A DNA stretch of 64,000 nt from contig NZ_CP138921.1 in NCBI RefSeq assembly GCF_047124445.1, positions 2,356,001 through 2,420,000 of the forward strand, given 5' to 3'. Source of the stretch: Shimia sp047124445 (GTDB taxonomy: Bacteria > Pseudomonadota > Alphaproteobacteria > Rhodobacterales > Rhodobacteraceae). Below, piece by piece: positions 42,566-51,373 of the stretch; position 1 is the first letter of the stretch, and every line of letters starts with the position of its first letter. Under the pieces are notes generated by a model. That model was given only the letters and a program-made list of their open reading frames with translations, searched no databases and was not told the DNA's origin. A program made the position numbers and the translations under genes.

Positions 42566-43702
42566 ATGATGCGCACGAAAGCCGCCGTCGCTTTGGAAGC
42601 CGGCAAGCCATTGGAAATCATGGAAGTGAACCTCGAAGGCCCAAAGGCAGGCGAAGTTCTCATTGAAATCAAGGCCACCGGCCTGTGTCACACCGATGAA
42701 TTCACCCGCTCCGGCGCCGACCCGGAGGGTCTGTTCCCGTCCATTCTGGGCCACGAAGGCGCCGGTGTGGTGGTGGAATGCGGCGAAGGCGTCACCACGC
42801 TGAAGCCCGGCGATCACGTGATCCCGCTCTACACCCCGGAATGTCGCGAATGCCATTCCTGCCTGTCGGGCAAAACCAACCTCTGCACCGCCATCCGCGG
42901 CACACAAGGCCAGGGCCTGATGCCAGACGGCACCACCCGTTTCTCCATGCTCGATGGCACGCCAATCTATCACTACATGGGCTGCTCGACTTTTGCGAAC
43001 CACACCGTGATGCCGGAAATCGCGCTGGCAAAAGTTCGCGAAGACGCGCCCTTTGACAAAATCTGTTACATCGGCTGCGGCGTGACCACCGGCATCGGCG
43101 CGGTGATCAACACCGCTGGTGTAGAGATCGGCTCGTCTGCTGCCGTGTTCGGCCTCGGCGGCATTGGCCTCAACGTGATCCAGGGCCTGCGCATGGCCGG
43201 TGCCGACACAATCATCGGCGTCGACCTCAATGACGACAAAGCCGAGATGGCCAAGAAGTTTGGCATGACCCACTTCGTGAACCCCTCAAAATTGGGCGAG
43301 CAATCCGTCGTGGATGCGATTGTCGAGATCACCAAAACCGAGAAAGACCAGTTTGGCGGCGTGGACTATTCCTTTGACGCCACCGGCAACGTGCAAGTCA
43401 TGCGCGACGCGCTGGAATGCTCCCACCGGGGCTGGGGTGTGTCCGTGATCATCGGCGTGGCCCCTGCCGGCGCCGAAATCTCCACCCGCCCGTTCCAACT
43501 GGTCACTGGCCGCGTCTGGAAAGGCACAGCCTTCGGCGGCGCCAAAGGCCGCACCGACGTGCCCAAGTTTGTCGATTGGTACATGGACGGCAAAATCGAG
43601 ATCGACCCGATGATCACCCACAAGCTGACTTTGGACGAAATCAACCACGGCTTTGACCTGATGCACGAAGGTAAATCCATTCGCGCGGTGGTTGAATACT
43701 GA
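42566..43702 (+). CDS. frmA: S-(hydroxymethyl)glutathione dehydrogenase
   Basis: A class III alcohol dehydrogenase (378 residues) that oxidises the formaldehyde-glutathione adduct to S-formylglutathione with NAD. The catalytic zinc site is CHTDEFTRSG...GHEGAG, and the structural zinc site is PECRECHSCLSGKTNLC. The cofactor fold has VFGLGGIGLNVIQG and IIGVDLNDDKAEMAKKFG. GGAGG stands nine bases before the ATG at 42566; the next codon is also ATG. The second step enzyme, fghA, is at 53439. Confidence 0.96.
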   Translation: MMRTKAAVALEAGKPLEIMEVNLEGPKAGEVLIEIKATGLCHTDEFTRSGADPEGLFPSILGHEGAGVVVECGEGVTTLKPGDHVIPLYTPECRECHSCLSGKTNLCTAIRGTQGQGLMPDGTTRFSMLDGTPIYHYMGCSTFANHTVMPEIALAKVREDAPFDKICYIGCGVTTGIGAVINTAGVEIGSSAAVFGLGGIGLNVIQGLRMAGADTIIGVDLNDDKAEMAKKFGMTHFVNPSKLGEQSVVDAIVEITKTEKDQFGGVDYSFDATGNVQVMRDALECSHRGWGVSVIIGVAPAGAEISTRPFQLVTGRVWKGTAFGGAKGRTDVPKFVDWYMDGKIEIDPMITHKLTLDEINHGFDLMHEGKSIRAVVEY

Positions 43703-43730
43703 TCAGCTAAGGCCCATCTATTGACCAGCC

Positions 43731-43759
43731 AGGCGTGCCCCCGTGGCGCGCCTTTTTTT
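43731..43759 (+). terminator. intrinsic terminator of frmA
   Basis: AGGCGTGCC (43731-43739) pairs with GGCGCGCCT (43745-43753) through one G-T wobble, followed by seven T. A Rho-independent terminator located just before the NYN gene. Confidence 0.9.
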
Positions 43760-43782
43760 ATTTATTGATAGATAGTTGCCTT

Positions 43783-44511
43783 ATGACAAACCGCACCCGC
43801 CCTTTGCTGGCCATCCTGATTGATGCTGACAACATCCCCGCCAAACACGCTGCCGCCATCCTGAAAGAAATCACCGCCCTTGGAGAACCCGCCCTACGCC
43901 GGGTCTACGGCGATTGGGCGTCCCCAAGCCTGCAAAGCTGGCTTGAACCGGTACGTACACTTGGCCTGGTCGCGCATCAGGAGTCCGCCAACACCAAAGG
44001 CAAGAACGCTTCAGACATTGGCCTCGTGATCGACGCCATGGACATCCTGCATTCCGGTCGTTTTGACGGTTTTGTCCTGGTCAGCTCTGACAGCGACTTC
44101 ACCGCGCTCGCAAGTCGTATCCGCGAACAAGGGCTCAGCGTCTTTGGCATTGGCGAACAGAAAACCCCAGAAAGCCTGCGCAACGTGTGCAACCGCTTCA
44201 TTCTGGTTGAAAATATCGTGGAACCGGAACCCAAGCCAGCCACAGATTCCGCAACCTCAGGAAAACGCCCCACCAAAGAAGCCGCTCCGCTGATCCGTGC
44301 TGCCATGGAGAAAATTGACCAAGATGACGAGTGGTTCTCGCTGGGCCAAATCGGCCAGAAGATTGCCGAAATGCAATCAGACTTCGACAGTCGCACCTAC
44401 GGCCACGCCAAGCTCAGCGACCTTGTCAAAAGCCTCAACCAATTCAAAACCCGCCGCAGCGGCGGCAATGGCAACCCGATCCAAGTCGCTCTCGCCACTA
44501 AGAAAAGCTAA
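43783..44511 (+). CDS. NYN-domain protein with C-terminal OST-HTH/LOTUS domain
   Basis: A 242-residue protein combining a PIN-like NYN ribonuclease domain (about 1-145) and an OST-HTH (LOTUS) winged helix (about 165-240). Metal-binding acids are Asp in LLAILIDADNIP and in LVSSDSDFTALASRIREQG, and Asp in NASDIGLVIDAMDILH. The C-terminal part reads IDQDDEWFSLGQIGQKIAEMQSDFDSRTYGHAKLSDLVKSLNQF. Such proteins are thought to bind or cut structured RNA. The start at 43783 is an ATG; the 3' end overlaps the convergent VWA gene by 14 bases. Confidence 0.9.
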   Translation: MTNRTRPLLAILIDADNIPAKHAAAILKEITALGEPALRRVYGDWASPSLQSWLEPVRTLGLVAHQESANTKGKNASDIGLVIDAMDILHSGRFDGFVLVSSDSDFTALASRIREQGLSVFGIGEQKTPESLRNVCNRFILVENIVEPEPKPATDSATSGKRPTKEAAPLIRAAMEKIDQDDEWFSLGQIGQKIAEMQSDFDSRTYGHAKLSDLVKSLNQFKTRRSGGNGNPIQVALATKKS

Positions 44512-45247
44512 TGGCCAGCGCCGTCTGTGAGTGTCTTTGCTCCACCGCGCCAATCACCGGACACCCCAACGTGCGTTGCAATGCTGCCACCAACTCGTCC
44601 ACCGTTTCCGTGGTCACAAACAGGCCGCCGGTCTCATCGGCCAAACACCGCGCCACGGTGGTGTCGGTCAACGGATCTTGTTCCGGATTGTTCCAGGCAA
44701 AGAAATCCACCTCCGCCCGAAATCCAATTACATGCACCACCAAATCGCGCGCAGTTGCTCGAAACGCCCGCGCCACTGCACAAGGCCGCCCACCGCAGGT
44801 CTCATTGCCGTCGGTCACCAGCACCACAACGCCTGGGCTGTTGCGGTAGTCCATCGCCTCTGCCGCTTGCTGCACTGCCGCCGTCAACGGCGTCAGTCCA
44901 TCTGGTTGCAACCCATCAATCGCAGCAATCACTGGCCCGGCTGCATTCTCAACCGGCCCAAATCGCAGATCCACATTTGCACAAGCCCCGCCCGCGCCGG
45001 GCCCATAAGTCATCAACCCAACCCGGCGATAGGGCGCTATGTCCGGCATCGCCCGGCGGATCGCCTGCCGCGCCTCGACAATGCGGGTATTGGGGCCGGT
45101 CTCAAAACTGATCTCCGCCATGGAGGTGGAGCCGTCAAACACCAACATCGCATCCGTCGCGCAGCTCCCCACCTGCGCCGCGAGCGCATTGGGGCCACTC
45201 ATCATTGCGACGGTTGCCGCCACCGTCAGTGCAAAAACCCGTTTCAT
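44498..45247 (-). CDS. exported von Willebrand factor A protein
   Basis: A 249-residue protein with a signal peptide (KRVFALTVAATVAMMSGPNALA) and one VWA domain. The metal-ion-dependent adhesion site is complete: DGSTS in AMLVFDGSTSMAE, Thr in LTPLTAA and Asp in VVLVTDGNETCGG. Five Cys in the mature part suggest disulfide bonds. It should be periplasmic and bind a protein partner. The start at 45247 is chosen to give the signal peptide; a frame 16 codons longer exists. It overlaps the convergent NYN gene by 14 bases. Confidence 0.9.
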   Translation of the reverse strand: MKRVFALTVAATVAMMSGPNALAAQVGSCATDAMLVFDGSTSMAEISFETGPNTRIVEARQAIRRAMPDIAPYRRVGLMTYGPGAGGACANVDLRFGPVENAAGPVIAAIDGLQPDGLTPLTAAVQQAAEAMDYRNSPGVVVLVTDGNETCGGRPCAVARAFRATARDLVVHVIGFRAEVDFFAWNNPEQDPLTDTTVARCLADETGGLFVTTETVDELVAALQRTLGCPVIGAVEQRHSQTALAISFS

Positions 45248-45410
45248 GATGCCAGTCTGGCACCTCACCTGCTTTGCTGTCCAACGTGACCACACTTTCT
45301 CCCCACAAGCGTGGTCACATTTCCGTCACTGCCCCCTTCGACACAAAGGGTATTCCAAAGTACTCCACATCAGATTACCCTACGGCCATACCAGTTACCT
45401 CAGGATACCC

Positions 45411-46523
45411 ATGACCACCGACCACCACATCCCGCGCCCCTTTGAGGCGGAGCAAGTCGCCAGCCTGCTGAACCCCGATCCCTTGGTGGGCGAAAGCGCT
45501 GGGCTGTTCCTCGCCGCCCCACGGCGCACCGGCAAAAGCACCTTCCTACGCCGCGACCTCGCCCCGCTTCTGGAGCAGCAAGGCAAATGCGTGCTCTACG
45601 TGGACCTCTGGGCCGACCGCAGCTCTGATCCGGCCAAACTGATCACCGCCTGCCTCGCCAATGCGCTCAAAGACAACGACAGCTTGATCGCCAAACTGCA
45701 TCGCAATGTGCCGTTTACATCCGTCGGCGCGCTGGGCTTTAGCGTGAACCTGAAATTGGCAGGCCAATGGGAAGGCACCATCCCCGACGCGCTTCTGCTG
45801 CTATGTGAAGCCACGCAGAAAGACGTGGTCCTGATCATTGACGAAGCCCAGCAAAGCCTCGCCACCGAGGCGGGCAAAAACGCCATGTTCGCCCTCAAAG
45901 CCGCGCGGGATGCGGTGAATCAATCCGGCCTGCCCAACCGGCTCTATCTGGTGATGACCGGCTCCCACCGCGACAAGCTCGCCGCGCTGATCCACGACCA
46001 GCAAGCCCCGTTCTTTGGCGCCCGCGTGCGCGACTTCCCGACATTGGGCAGCAGCTACAGCACCGCGCTCACGCATCGCATCAACGCCCGCCTCGCGCCA
46101 GACGCCCAACTCACCGCCGCCACAGTGGACGCGGTGTTTGACGACCTCGGCCGCCGTCCGGAAATCCTCACCGACTGCCTGCGCGACTTGATCCTGGAAC
46201 CCACCGCTGGCGACGAGGCCTTGCGCACCATCGCGCAGCGCAAGAAACACCAGATGCGAGAGGCCCTGCTGGCCGAAATCAGCACGCTCACCAAGCTGCA
46301 ACAGGCGCTGTTGCGCAAAATGGCCACTGAAGGCATCCAGTTCTCGCCCTACACTGACGCCACCCGCCAGGCCCTCGCCGGTCCGGACCGGAAAGCCTAC
46401 TCCAAAGGCGGCGTGCAAAAGGCACTGGACGTACTACGCGACCGCGGCCTTGTCTGGCGGCCAAGTTTTGGCAACTACGTGCTGGAAAACGCCGACCTGG
46501 CCCAGGCGCTGCGCGGGGAGTAG
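45411..46523 (+). CDS. AAA-type ATP-binding protein with winged-helix tail
   Basis: A 370-residue P-loop protein. Walker A is APRRTGKST (about 36-44), of the RRTGKS type found in archaeal-type ATPases of the STAND/AAA group; Walker B is VVLIIDEAQQSL. The sensor region follows at LYLVMTGSHRDKLAAL. The last 90 residues look like a winged helix (LQQALLRKMATEG, GVQKALDVLRDRGLV). I cannot name a function; similar ATPases act as switches for DNA-linked or defence processes. It stands alone on its strand, with no partner gene. Confidence 0.85.
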   Translation: MTTDHHIPRPFEAEQVASLLNPDPLVGESAGLFLAAPRRTGKSTFLRRDLAPLLEQQGKCVLYVDLWADRSSDPAKLITACLANALKDNDSLIAKLHRNVPFTSVGALGFSVNLKLAGQWEGTIPDALLLLCEATQKDVVLIIDEAQQSLATEAGKNAMFALKAARDAVNQSGLPNRLYLVMTGSHRDKLAALIHDQQAPFFGARVRDFPTLGSSYSTALTHRINARLAPDAQLTAATVDAVFDDLGRRPEILTDCLRDLILEPTAGDEALRTIAQRKKHQMREALLAEISTLTKLQQALLRKMATEGIQFSPYTDATRQALAGPDRKAYSKGGVQKALDVLRDRGLVWRPSFGNYVLENADLAQALRGE

Positions 46524-46528
46524 CTGCT

Positions 46529-46978
46529 CTATGGCTTGCCCGCGGTCCCCAACTGCTTAAGAAAATCGCGCAGCATCTCTGTGTTTTCTACCCCGATGGT
46601 CTCAACACACTGCGTTTCAAACTTACGGATTTGCCGGGCCGCCAACCCCCGCAGCTCCTGACCTTTGTCCGTCACAGACACAACTTTGTCCCGCTTGCTG
46701 CCTTCGGCAAGCTTCACCTGCAACACCCCGTGATCCACCAACCGCGTCACAGCCTGCTGTGCGGCCTGCCGCGACATGCCCAACTCGCGATGCAGCGCCG
46801 ACAGTTTCAGCGCGCGTCCCCGCAACTGCCCAAACACCCGCATGTCAGACTCGCGAATAGAGGCAAACTCCGTCGTTTGACGCGCCTGATCCATCTGCGC
46901 ATTCCACCGCCCCAACACGGTCATCATCAGCCCCTTGATATTGTCGGCAAGGAAGCGATCATCTTTTTTATCAATCAT
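46529..46978 (-). CDS. MarR-family regulator divergent from the multicopper oxidase
   Basis: A 149-residue MarR regulator. The winged helix is at DMRVFGQLRGRALKLSALHRELGMSRQAAQQAVTRLVDHGVLQVKLAEGSKRDKVVSVTDKG, with recognition helix SRQAAQQAVTRLVDH. The ATG at 46978 is preferred over a TTG three codons upstream. Its start codon lies inside a copy of the palindrome TCAATCATAGTTGA, and a second copy stands 39 bp away, before the multicopper oxidase. Direct autorepression by blocking its own start region is likely. Confidence 0.92.
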   Translation of the reverse strand: MIDKKDDRFLADNIKGLMMTVLGRWNAQMDQARQTTEFASIRESDMRVFGQLRGRALKLSALHRELGMSRQAAQQAVTRLVDHGVLQVKLAEGSKRDKVVSVTDKGQELRGLAARQIRKFETQCVETIGVENTEMLRDFLKQLGTAGKP

Positions 46979-46984
46979 AGTTGA
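46971..46984. promoter_or_regulatory. MarR operator, proximal copy over the marR start codon
   Basis: TCAATCATAGTTGA, a near-perfect palindrome (TCAA and TTGA arms), contains the marR ATG (46976-46978). Thirteen of fourteen bases match the second copy at 47010-47023. Confidence 0.65.
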
Positions 46985-47009
46985 CAAATGGTCTTTCGAT
47001 TTTCATTTA

Positions 47010-47023
47010 TCAACCATAGTTGA
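47010..47023. promoter_or_regulatory. MarR operator, copy before the multicopper oxidase
   Basis: TCAACCATAGTTGA has perfect TCAAC / GTTGA arms and lies 18 bases before the multicopper oxidase start. Centre-to-centre distance to the other copy is 39 bp, close to four helical turns, so two dimers would sit on the same face of the DNA. Confidence 0.65.
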
Positions 47024-47041
47024 TGATTGATGGAGAGTTCA

Positions 47042-48517
47042 ATGAACCGCCGCGACTTTCTCAAAACGTCCGGGGCCGCCGCCGTGCTGGCAAGCGCCGG
47101 AACAAGCTTTGCGCAATCCTCCCCGCGCCCACTGCCATTGATCCCAATGACCGACCTCACCACAGGCATAGAAGGTCGCCTGCCGCTGACACTGGCCGCG
47201 GCCACCCATGATTTTGGCAACGCGGCGGCGAGCGCCACCTACGGCATCAACAACAGCTACCTTGGCCCTGTCCTGCGCGTGAAACAGGGGCAAACTCTGC
47301 CGTTTGACGTGCAAAACAGACTGCACGATGTCACCACGTTGCACTGGCATGGCCTGCACATTCCCGGCGACGTGGATGGCGGACCTCACCAGGAAATCGC
47401 GCCTGGCGACACTTGGGCGCCGGACGTACCCATTGCCCAACACGCGTCGATGAACTGGTTTCATTCCCACACCCACGGCAAGACCGCGCAACAGACCTAC
47501 AAGGGTCTCGCAGGCGTGATGCTGATCGAAGACGATGCCAGCCTCGCTGCGGACTTGCCGAAAACCTACGGTGTGGATGACTTCACGTTGGTGATACAGG
47601 ACAAAATGTTCGCCGCCGATGGCACGCTCACCTACGACGTCAGCGGCGCAGTCTTCGAGGATGGCTTTATTGGCGACACGCTGGTGGTCAACGGCGCCAT
47701 CGCCCCGGCTGCACAATCCGTGCCCACTGGCCTCGTGCGCCTGCGCATCCTAAATGCCTGCAACGCGCAATTCCTCACACTCTCGATGCAAACCGGCCCC
47801 ATGCGCGTGATCGCCTCTGACGGCGGCTTTCTGGCGCGGACTGTTGAGACCGAGAGCATCCTCATGTCCCCGGGCGAACGCTATGAGGTGCTCGTTGACC
47901 TGCGCACAGCGGAGAGCAACAGCCTGATGGTTGGCCTGGAACCCGAGGAAGGCCTGTTCAATTTCCTCGGCGGGCTGTTTGGCGGCGGAAACACCACCGC
48001 AACCGCCCTCACCCTGACGCGCACATCGGACAAGGGTTTTGACGGCGCCTTGCCCGATCAACTTGCCAATCTGGCCCTGCCAGACCGCAGCCAAGCCACC
48101 GTCACACGCGACTTCTCTTTGGAAATGGACACCGGCGCCGACCTCGCCGCTCTGGCCGCCAATTGGGGCAATGTCTGTGGCGGCGGCGCGATGGCGATCA
48201 ACGGCCAGCCCATGAACATGGACCGCATCGACGAAACCGTGCGCAAAGGCGACACTGAAATCTGGCGCATCACCGTGGACGACCAGCTGCACCCATTCCA
48301 CATTCACGGTTGCTCGTTCCGCATCCTAACGCAAAACGACGCCCCGCCTCCGGCTTTTGCTGCGGGATGGAAAGACATGGTGCACGTCGAAAACGGCGCC
48401 TCCGAAGTGCTGGTCAAATTTGACTATGAAGCCCCGGAAGACGCGCCCTACATGTACCATTGCCACATTCTCGAACACGAGGATTGCGGCATGATGGGTC
48501 AGTTCACTGTGACATAA
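47042..48517 (+). CDS. TAT-exported multicopper oxidase
   Basis: A 491-residue three-domain multicopper oxidase. The twin-arginine signal is MNRRDFLKTSGAAAVLASAGTSFA. All copper motifs are present: LHWHGLH, WFHSHTHGKT, LHPFHIHGCSF and YHCHILEHEDCGMMGQF, with the type 1 Cys in HCH. The gene was started at 47042 (GGAGAG upstream) rather than at codons 12 or 15 bases earlier. Such enzymes oxidise Cu(I), Fe(II) or phenols in the periplasm; CueO-type copper defence is one option. Divergent from, and probably repressed by, the MarR gene. Confidence 0.94.
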   Translation: MNRRDFLKTSGAAAVLASAGTSFAQSSPRPLPLIPMTDLTTGIEGRLPLTLAAATHDFGNAAASATYGINNSYLGPVLRVKQGQTLPFDVQNRLHDVTTLHWHGLHIPGDVDGGPHQEIAPGDTWAPDVPIAQHASMNWFHSHTHGKTAQQTYKGLAGVMLIEDDASLAADLPKTYGVDDFTLVIQDKMFAADGTLTYDVSGAVFEDGFIGDTLVVNGAIAPAAQSVPTGLVRLRILNACNAQFLTLSMQTGPMRVIASDGGFLARTVETESILMSPGERYEVLVDLRTAESNSLMVGLEPEEGLFNFLGGLFGGGNTTATALTLTRTSDKGFDGALPDQLANLALPDRSQATVTRDFSLEMDTGADLAALAANWGNVCGGGAMAINGQPMNMDRIDETVRKGDTEIWRITVDDQLHPFHIHGCSFRILTQNDAPPPAFAAGWKDMVHVENGASEVLVKFDYEAPEDAPYMYHCHILEHEDCGMMGQFTVT

Positions 48518-48533
48518 CCCACGCGCCTCCAAC

Positions 48534-50462
48534 TCACCCCGGCGTGTACCAGATCGGCGAGGTATAAGCCCGCTCGGTGGTGATCATCGGCACCGCCGCA
48601 TCCATCTCCACCCCAAAGCGCTTGGCCTCATAGGCGGTCCAGCGCGGTGTGGGGATCTCAATCACCCGTACATAATAAAACGCAGACTGGCTGGCATCAA
48701 AATCCGGGTCCTGCCAGGTGCCAATCAGCTCCGCCGCGCCAATGGTGTTGGTCCAGGTCGCATTGGCCACATCAACAGTATTGCCCACATCCGGCAACTT
48801 GCCATCGCCATCCAGCGCACGGTCTCCGGCCCAGACGACATTATAGACCTTCTCCTGCGTCTCGCCCTCCGCATCCAGCCAGCCTTTCACAATCTGAATC
48901 CGGTCCAGATTGCCCGACAGCGGGTCTTTCAAGGCAGCCACCAGGAAGGTCGGCGCAGAACCATCCTCTGAAACGACTAGGTTTCCGCCCATGGGCACCC
49001 CCTTGGCATAGCCCGCATCTGCGGGCAGGCGGCTTTGCGCATCTGCCTCGGTAAACTCATACCCGCCAAAGAAGCGCACCAACATGCGTGACCCGGTGGT
49101 GGCGTAGGTCTCCTTGCGCATCATCGCGTCAAAGATCGCCGCGCGGGTGTTTTCCTTGGCCCAGACCGCGCCAAGCCCGCCAGCGGCCTGCTTCCAGCCA
49201 TAAATCGACAGGTCCGGGTCCGGCGCCTCTATCACCACATGTTTCCAACGCTGCGGCTCCGGCTCCACCCCGGAGTGCTTTCCAAAGAAATTGTCCTCTT
49301 GCGCCGTGGCCATACCCGTATGAGCATCCGTCGCCCCGACCATGCCAAACTTAAACGGGTTTACGCCCAGCTCCTGCTCGATCTTCAGACCGCGCTTAAG
49401 CGCCTCTCGCGCATATTCCCCGGCCAACATGTCCGGCGTCTTGAGCTCCGTGCCATTCAGGTTGGAGGCGTCCCAGGTGTCAAAATCCGCAAATTCATCA
49501 TCCGGGCTGAGGAACGGATGCGCCTCTCCGTCACCTTTGATCTGTGTCGGCTCGTAGATCAGCTCAAACCGCGCCCGCATCTCGGCGATCTCTTTGGTCA
49601 GTTCAGATCCATCCCAGGCATTCATCGAGAACATCCGCCCATTGGACAGGTTGCCATTGTGCGCAATCGCCAAAACCTCACCACCCGTGCGTGCCTCATA
49701 TTCGGCCAAATAAGCCCAGAGGTCCTCGGGATTCTTGCTGTCAAACTGCGAGAAGGGCCGTGTCTGATTGGCCCGCACGCTGTCATCTCGGAACAGCACA
49801 TTGCGGTGCAGGTTGTTGGCCCCTTCGGTGGTGTACTCATACCCGATGATCGCGGAGAACACGCCCGGCTCGTTAAACTGATCCGCCAGCGCCGTGTAAT
49901 TCTCCCAAGCATGTTTCACCGCCTTGGGGTTATCAATTGGCGGCACATCCCCGGACAGCGAGGCGACAATCTCCATCGCAGTTTCAAACGCAATTTGCGG
50001 ATCGCCAGCGGTGAGCTTTTCATACCATTCTTTACCGATGGGCGAGGACAAGATCTGCGCATCACCGCCCAGAAGCTGTGGCATCAACCCATACATTTCC
50101 GCATGATCGGACACCACAAGCCAATCCAGCGGGCGAGACAGCTTTGCCCGCAACCCATGGGTGGTGGTCACTTCTTCGCCTCGGGCAAATCGAAACGCAT
50201 CTTCCTGGGACAACCGCGTCATCGTCCCGGCATCAACCGAGACCATCGTGTGCAAATGGCTGTCGCCCCACAAGGGCACCTGCGGGAAGTTGCGACCGGC
50301 GTAGGGCGAAAACCCATCCGGCGCCAGCACCACCTCGGTATCGGATTGTTCCGTGTTGAACTCCTGCGCCACCGCCGCAGTGCCCAGCGCAAGCGAAGAC
50401 GCCGCAGCGGTCCCCATAAGTGACTTCAAAATCAAGTGAAACTTCCATTGGGCCTTAGGCAT
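48534..50462 (-). CDS. DUF3604-domain exported protein
   Basis: A 642-residue protein of the DUF3604 family. A signal peptide (about residues 1-32, ending GTAAVAQ) directs it to the periplasm. The first motif WGDSHLHTMVSVDAG and later SDHAEMYG, IAHNGNLSNG and ATDAHTGMA resemble the metal-binding His/Asp pattern of PHP-type phosphoesterases, although the family has no proven activity. It is monocistronic, between the multicopper oxidase and a TetR gene. Confidence 0.88.
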   Translation of the reverse strand: MPKAQWKFHLILKSLMGTAAASSLALGTAAVAQEFNTEQSDTEVVLAPDGFSPYAGRNFPQVPLWGDSHLHTMVSVDAGTMTRLSQEDAFRFARGEEVTTTHGLRAKLSRPLDWLVVSDHAEMYGLMPQLLGGDAQILSSPIGKEWYEKLTAGDPQIAFETAMEIVASLSGDVPPIDNPKAVKHAWENYTALADQFNEPGVFSAIIGYEYTTEGANNLHRNVLFRDDSVRANQTRPFSQFDSKNPEDLWAYLAEYEARTGGEVLAIAHNGNLSNGRMFSMNAWDGSELTKEIAEMRARFELIYEPTQIKGDGEAHPFLSPDDEFADFDTWDASNLNGTELKTPDMLAGEYAREALKRGLKIEQELGVNPFKFGMVGATDAHTGMATAQEDNFFGKHSGVEPEPQRWKHVVIEAPDPDLSIYGWKQAAGGLGAVWAKENTRAAIFDAMMRKETYATTGSRMLVRFFGGYEFTEADAQSRLPADAGYAKGVPMGGNLVVSEDGSAPTFLVAALKDPLSGNLDRIQIVKGWLDAEGETQEKVYNVVWAGDRALDGDGKLPDVGNTVDVANATWTNTIGAAELIGTWQDPDFDASQSAFYYVRVIEIPTPRWTAYEAKRFGVEMDAAVPMITTERAYTSPIWYTPG

Positions 50463-50615
50463 GGCACCCTCCCGGCAACAGTTTAAACAAAGCTATTGGG
50501 AGCACGCCGGGCCAGAATTCACGCCAAACGCGCAAGTCAATTGCACGAAGCCTACCATAGATTGGCCTCGTTCCGTCAAATTTCGCAATTCGCTACATTT
50601 ATCGCTGCAAAGCGG

Positions 50616-51239
50616 TCAGCTGCGCGCGCCATACCGCGCCATGAAGGTGGTCACTGCGCCATCCACCACATAGTCAATTTCTTCCTGGGCAAATTTAGTC
50701 TGCACGCCCGTCACTTGCCGCAGGAACAATCCGGCTTTGCACAGCTCGGCAAACTGATCCGCCGCCAGCGCAAAATCATCCACTTCCAACTCGCCGCGCT
50801 CCTCGGCCATGTAGAAGAACTCGATCAGGCGGGTTTTCAAAATTCCCGGCCCGGTCTCGTAAAACTGCCGTCCAATGTCTGGAAACCGCTCGCCCTCGGA
50901 CACACAGACCCGAAACATATTGCGGCCGAAGTCAGACAGGATGATCTCCATCAACCCGCGCCCGACGATGCCCAACACTTCCGGCACCGGTCGCGCCAAG
51001 TCCACTGCGGCTTCTAGGCTTTCCGCCTGCAAAATGCACTCCCGCCGCGCCACTTCGGCAAACAGCATCCGCTTGTCCGGGAAGTAATTGTACAACGTCG
51101 CCTTGGAGACCCCGGCGTTCTGCGCAATCACATCCATGCTCACGCTTTCAAAGCCATGGGACATGAACAACGCCCGCGCGCTGTCCACCACCTGTGCAAA
51201 TTTGCGCCCCTTTTTCAGGATGGCCACAGTGTCGGTCAT
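50616..51239 (-). CDS. TetR-family regulator divergent from mbfA
   Basis: A 207-residue TetR regulator. The DNA-binding part is ILKKGRKFAQVVDSARALFMSHGFESVSMDVIAQNAGVSKATLYNYFPDKRMLF (about 7-60). The C-terminal domain is of the AefR/YcdC-like type with EIILSDFGRNMFRVCVSEGERFPDIGRQFYETGPG. A perfect AGTGTAA-N8-TTACACT palindrome lies 33 bases upstream and is its likely operator. It shares the intergenic region with the mbfA gene and its Irr box. Confidence 0.92.
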   Translation of the reverse strand: MTDTVAILKKGRKFAQVVDSARALFMSHGFESVSMDVIAQNAGVSKATLYNYFPDKRMLFAEVARRECILQAESLEAAVDLARPVPEVLGIVGRGLMEIILSDFGRNMFRVCVSEGERFPDIGRQFYETGPGILKTRLIEFFYMAEERGELEVDDFALAADQFAELCKAGLFLRQVTGVQTKFAQEEIDYVVDGAVTTFMARYGARS

Positions 51240-51272
51240 ATATCTCTCATAGGCTGTTCCGGCCTCCCGGCG

Positions 51273-51294
51273 AGTGTAACGGGGACATTACACT
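51273..51294. promoter_or_regulatory. TetR operator candidate
   Basis: AGTGTAA (51273-51279) and TTACACT (51288-51294) form a perfect inverted repeat with an eight-base spacer, a layout frequent among TetR-family operators. It is 34 bases before the TetR start and 50 bases before the Irr box of mbfA. Confidence 0.65.
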
Positions 51295-51344
51295 GCCCAC
51301 TTCCGTTGCGGCAAGCGCTTGCACCTCACAAAAGGGTATGCATA

Positions 51345-51361
51345 TTTAGAATTATTCTAAA
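51345..51361. promoter_or_regulatory. Irr iron control element (ICE box)
   Basis: TTTAGAATTATTCTAAA is a perfect 17-base palindrome matching the iron control element TTTRGAAYNRTTCYAAA bound by Irr in Rhizobiales and Rhodobacterales. It ends 12 bases before the mbfA start. Confidence 0.85.
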
Positions 51362-51373
51362 GTGGAGCCCCTC

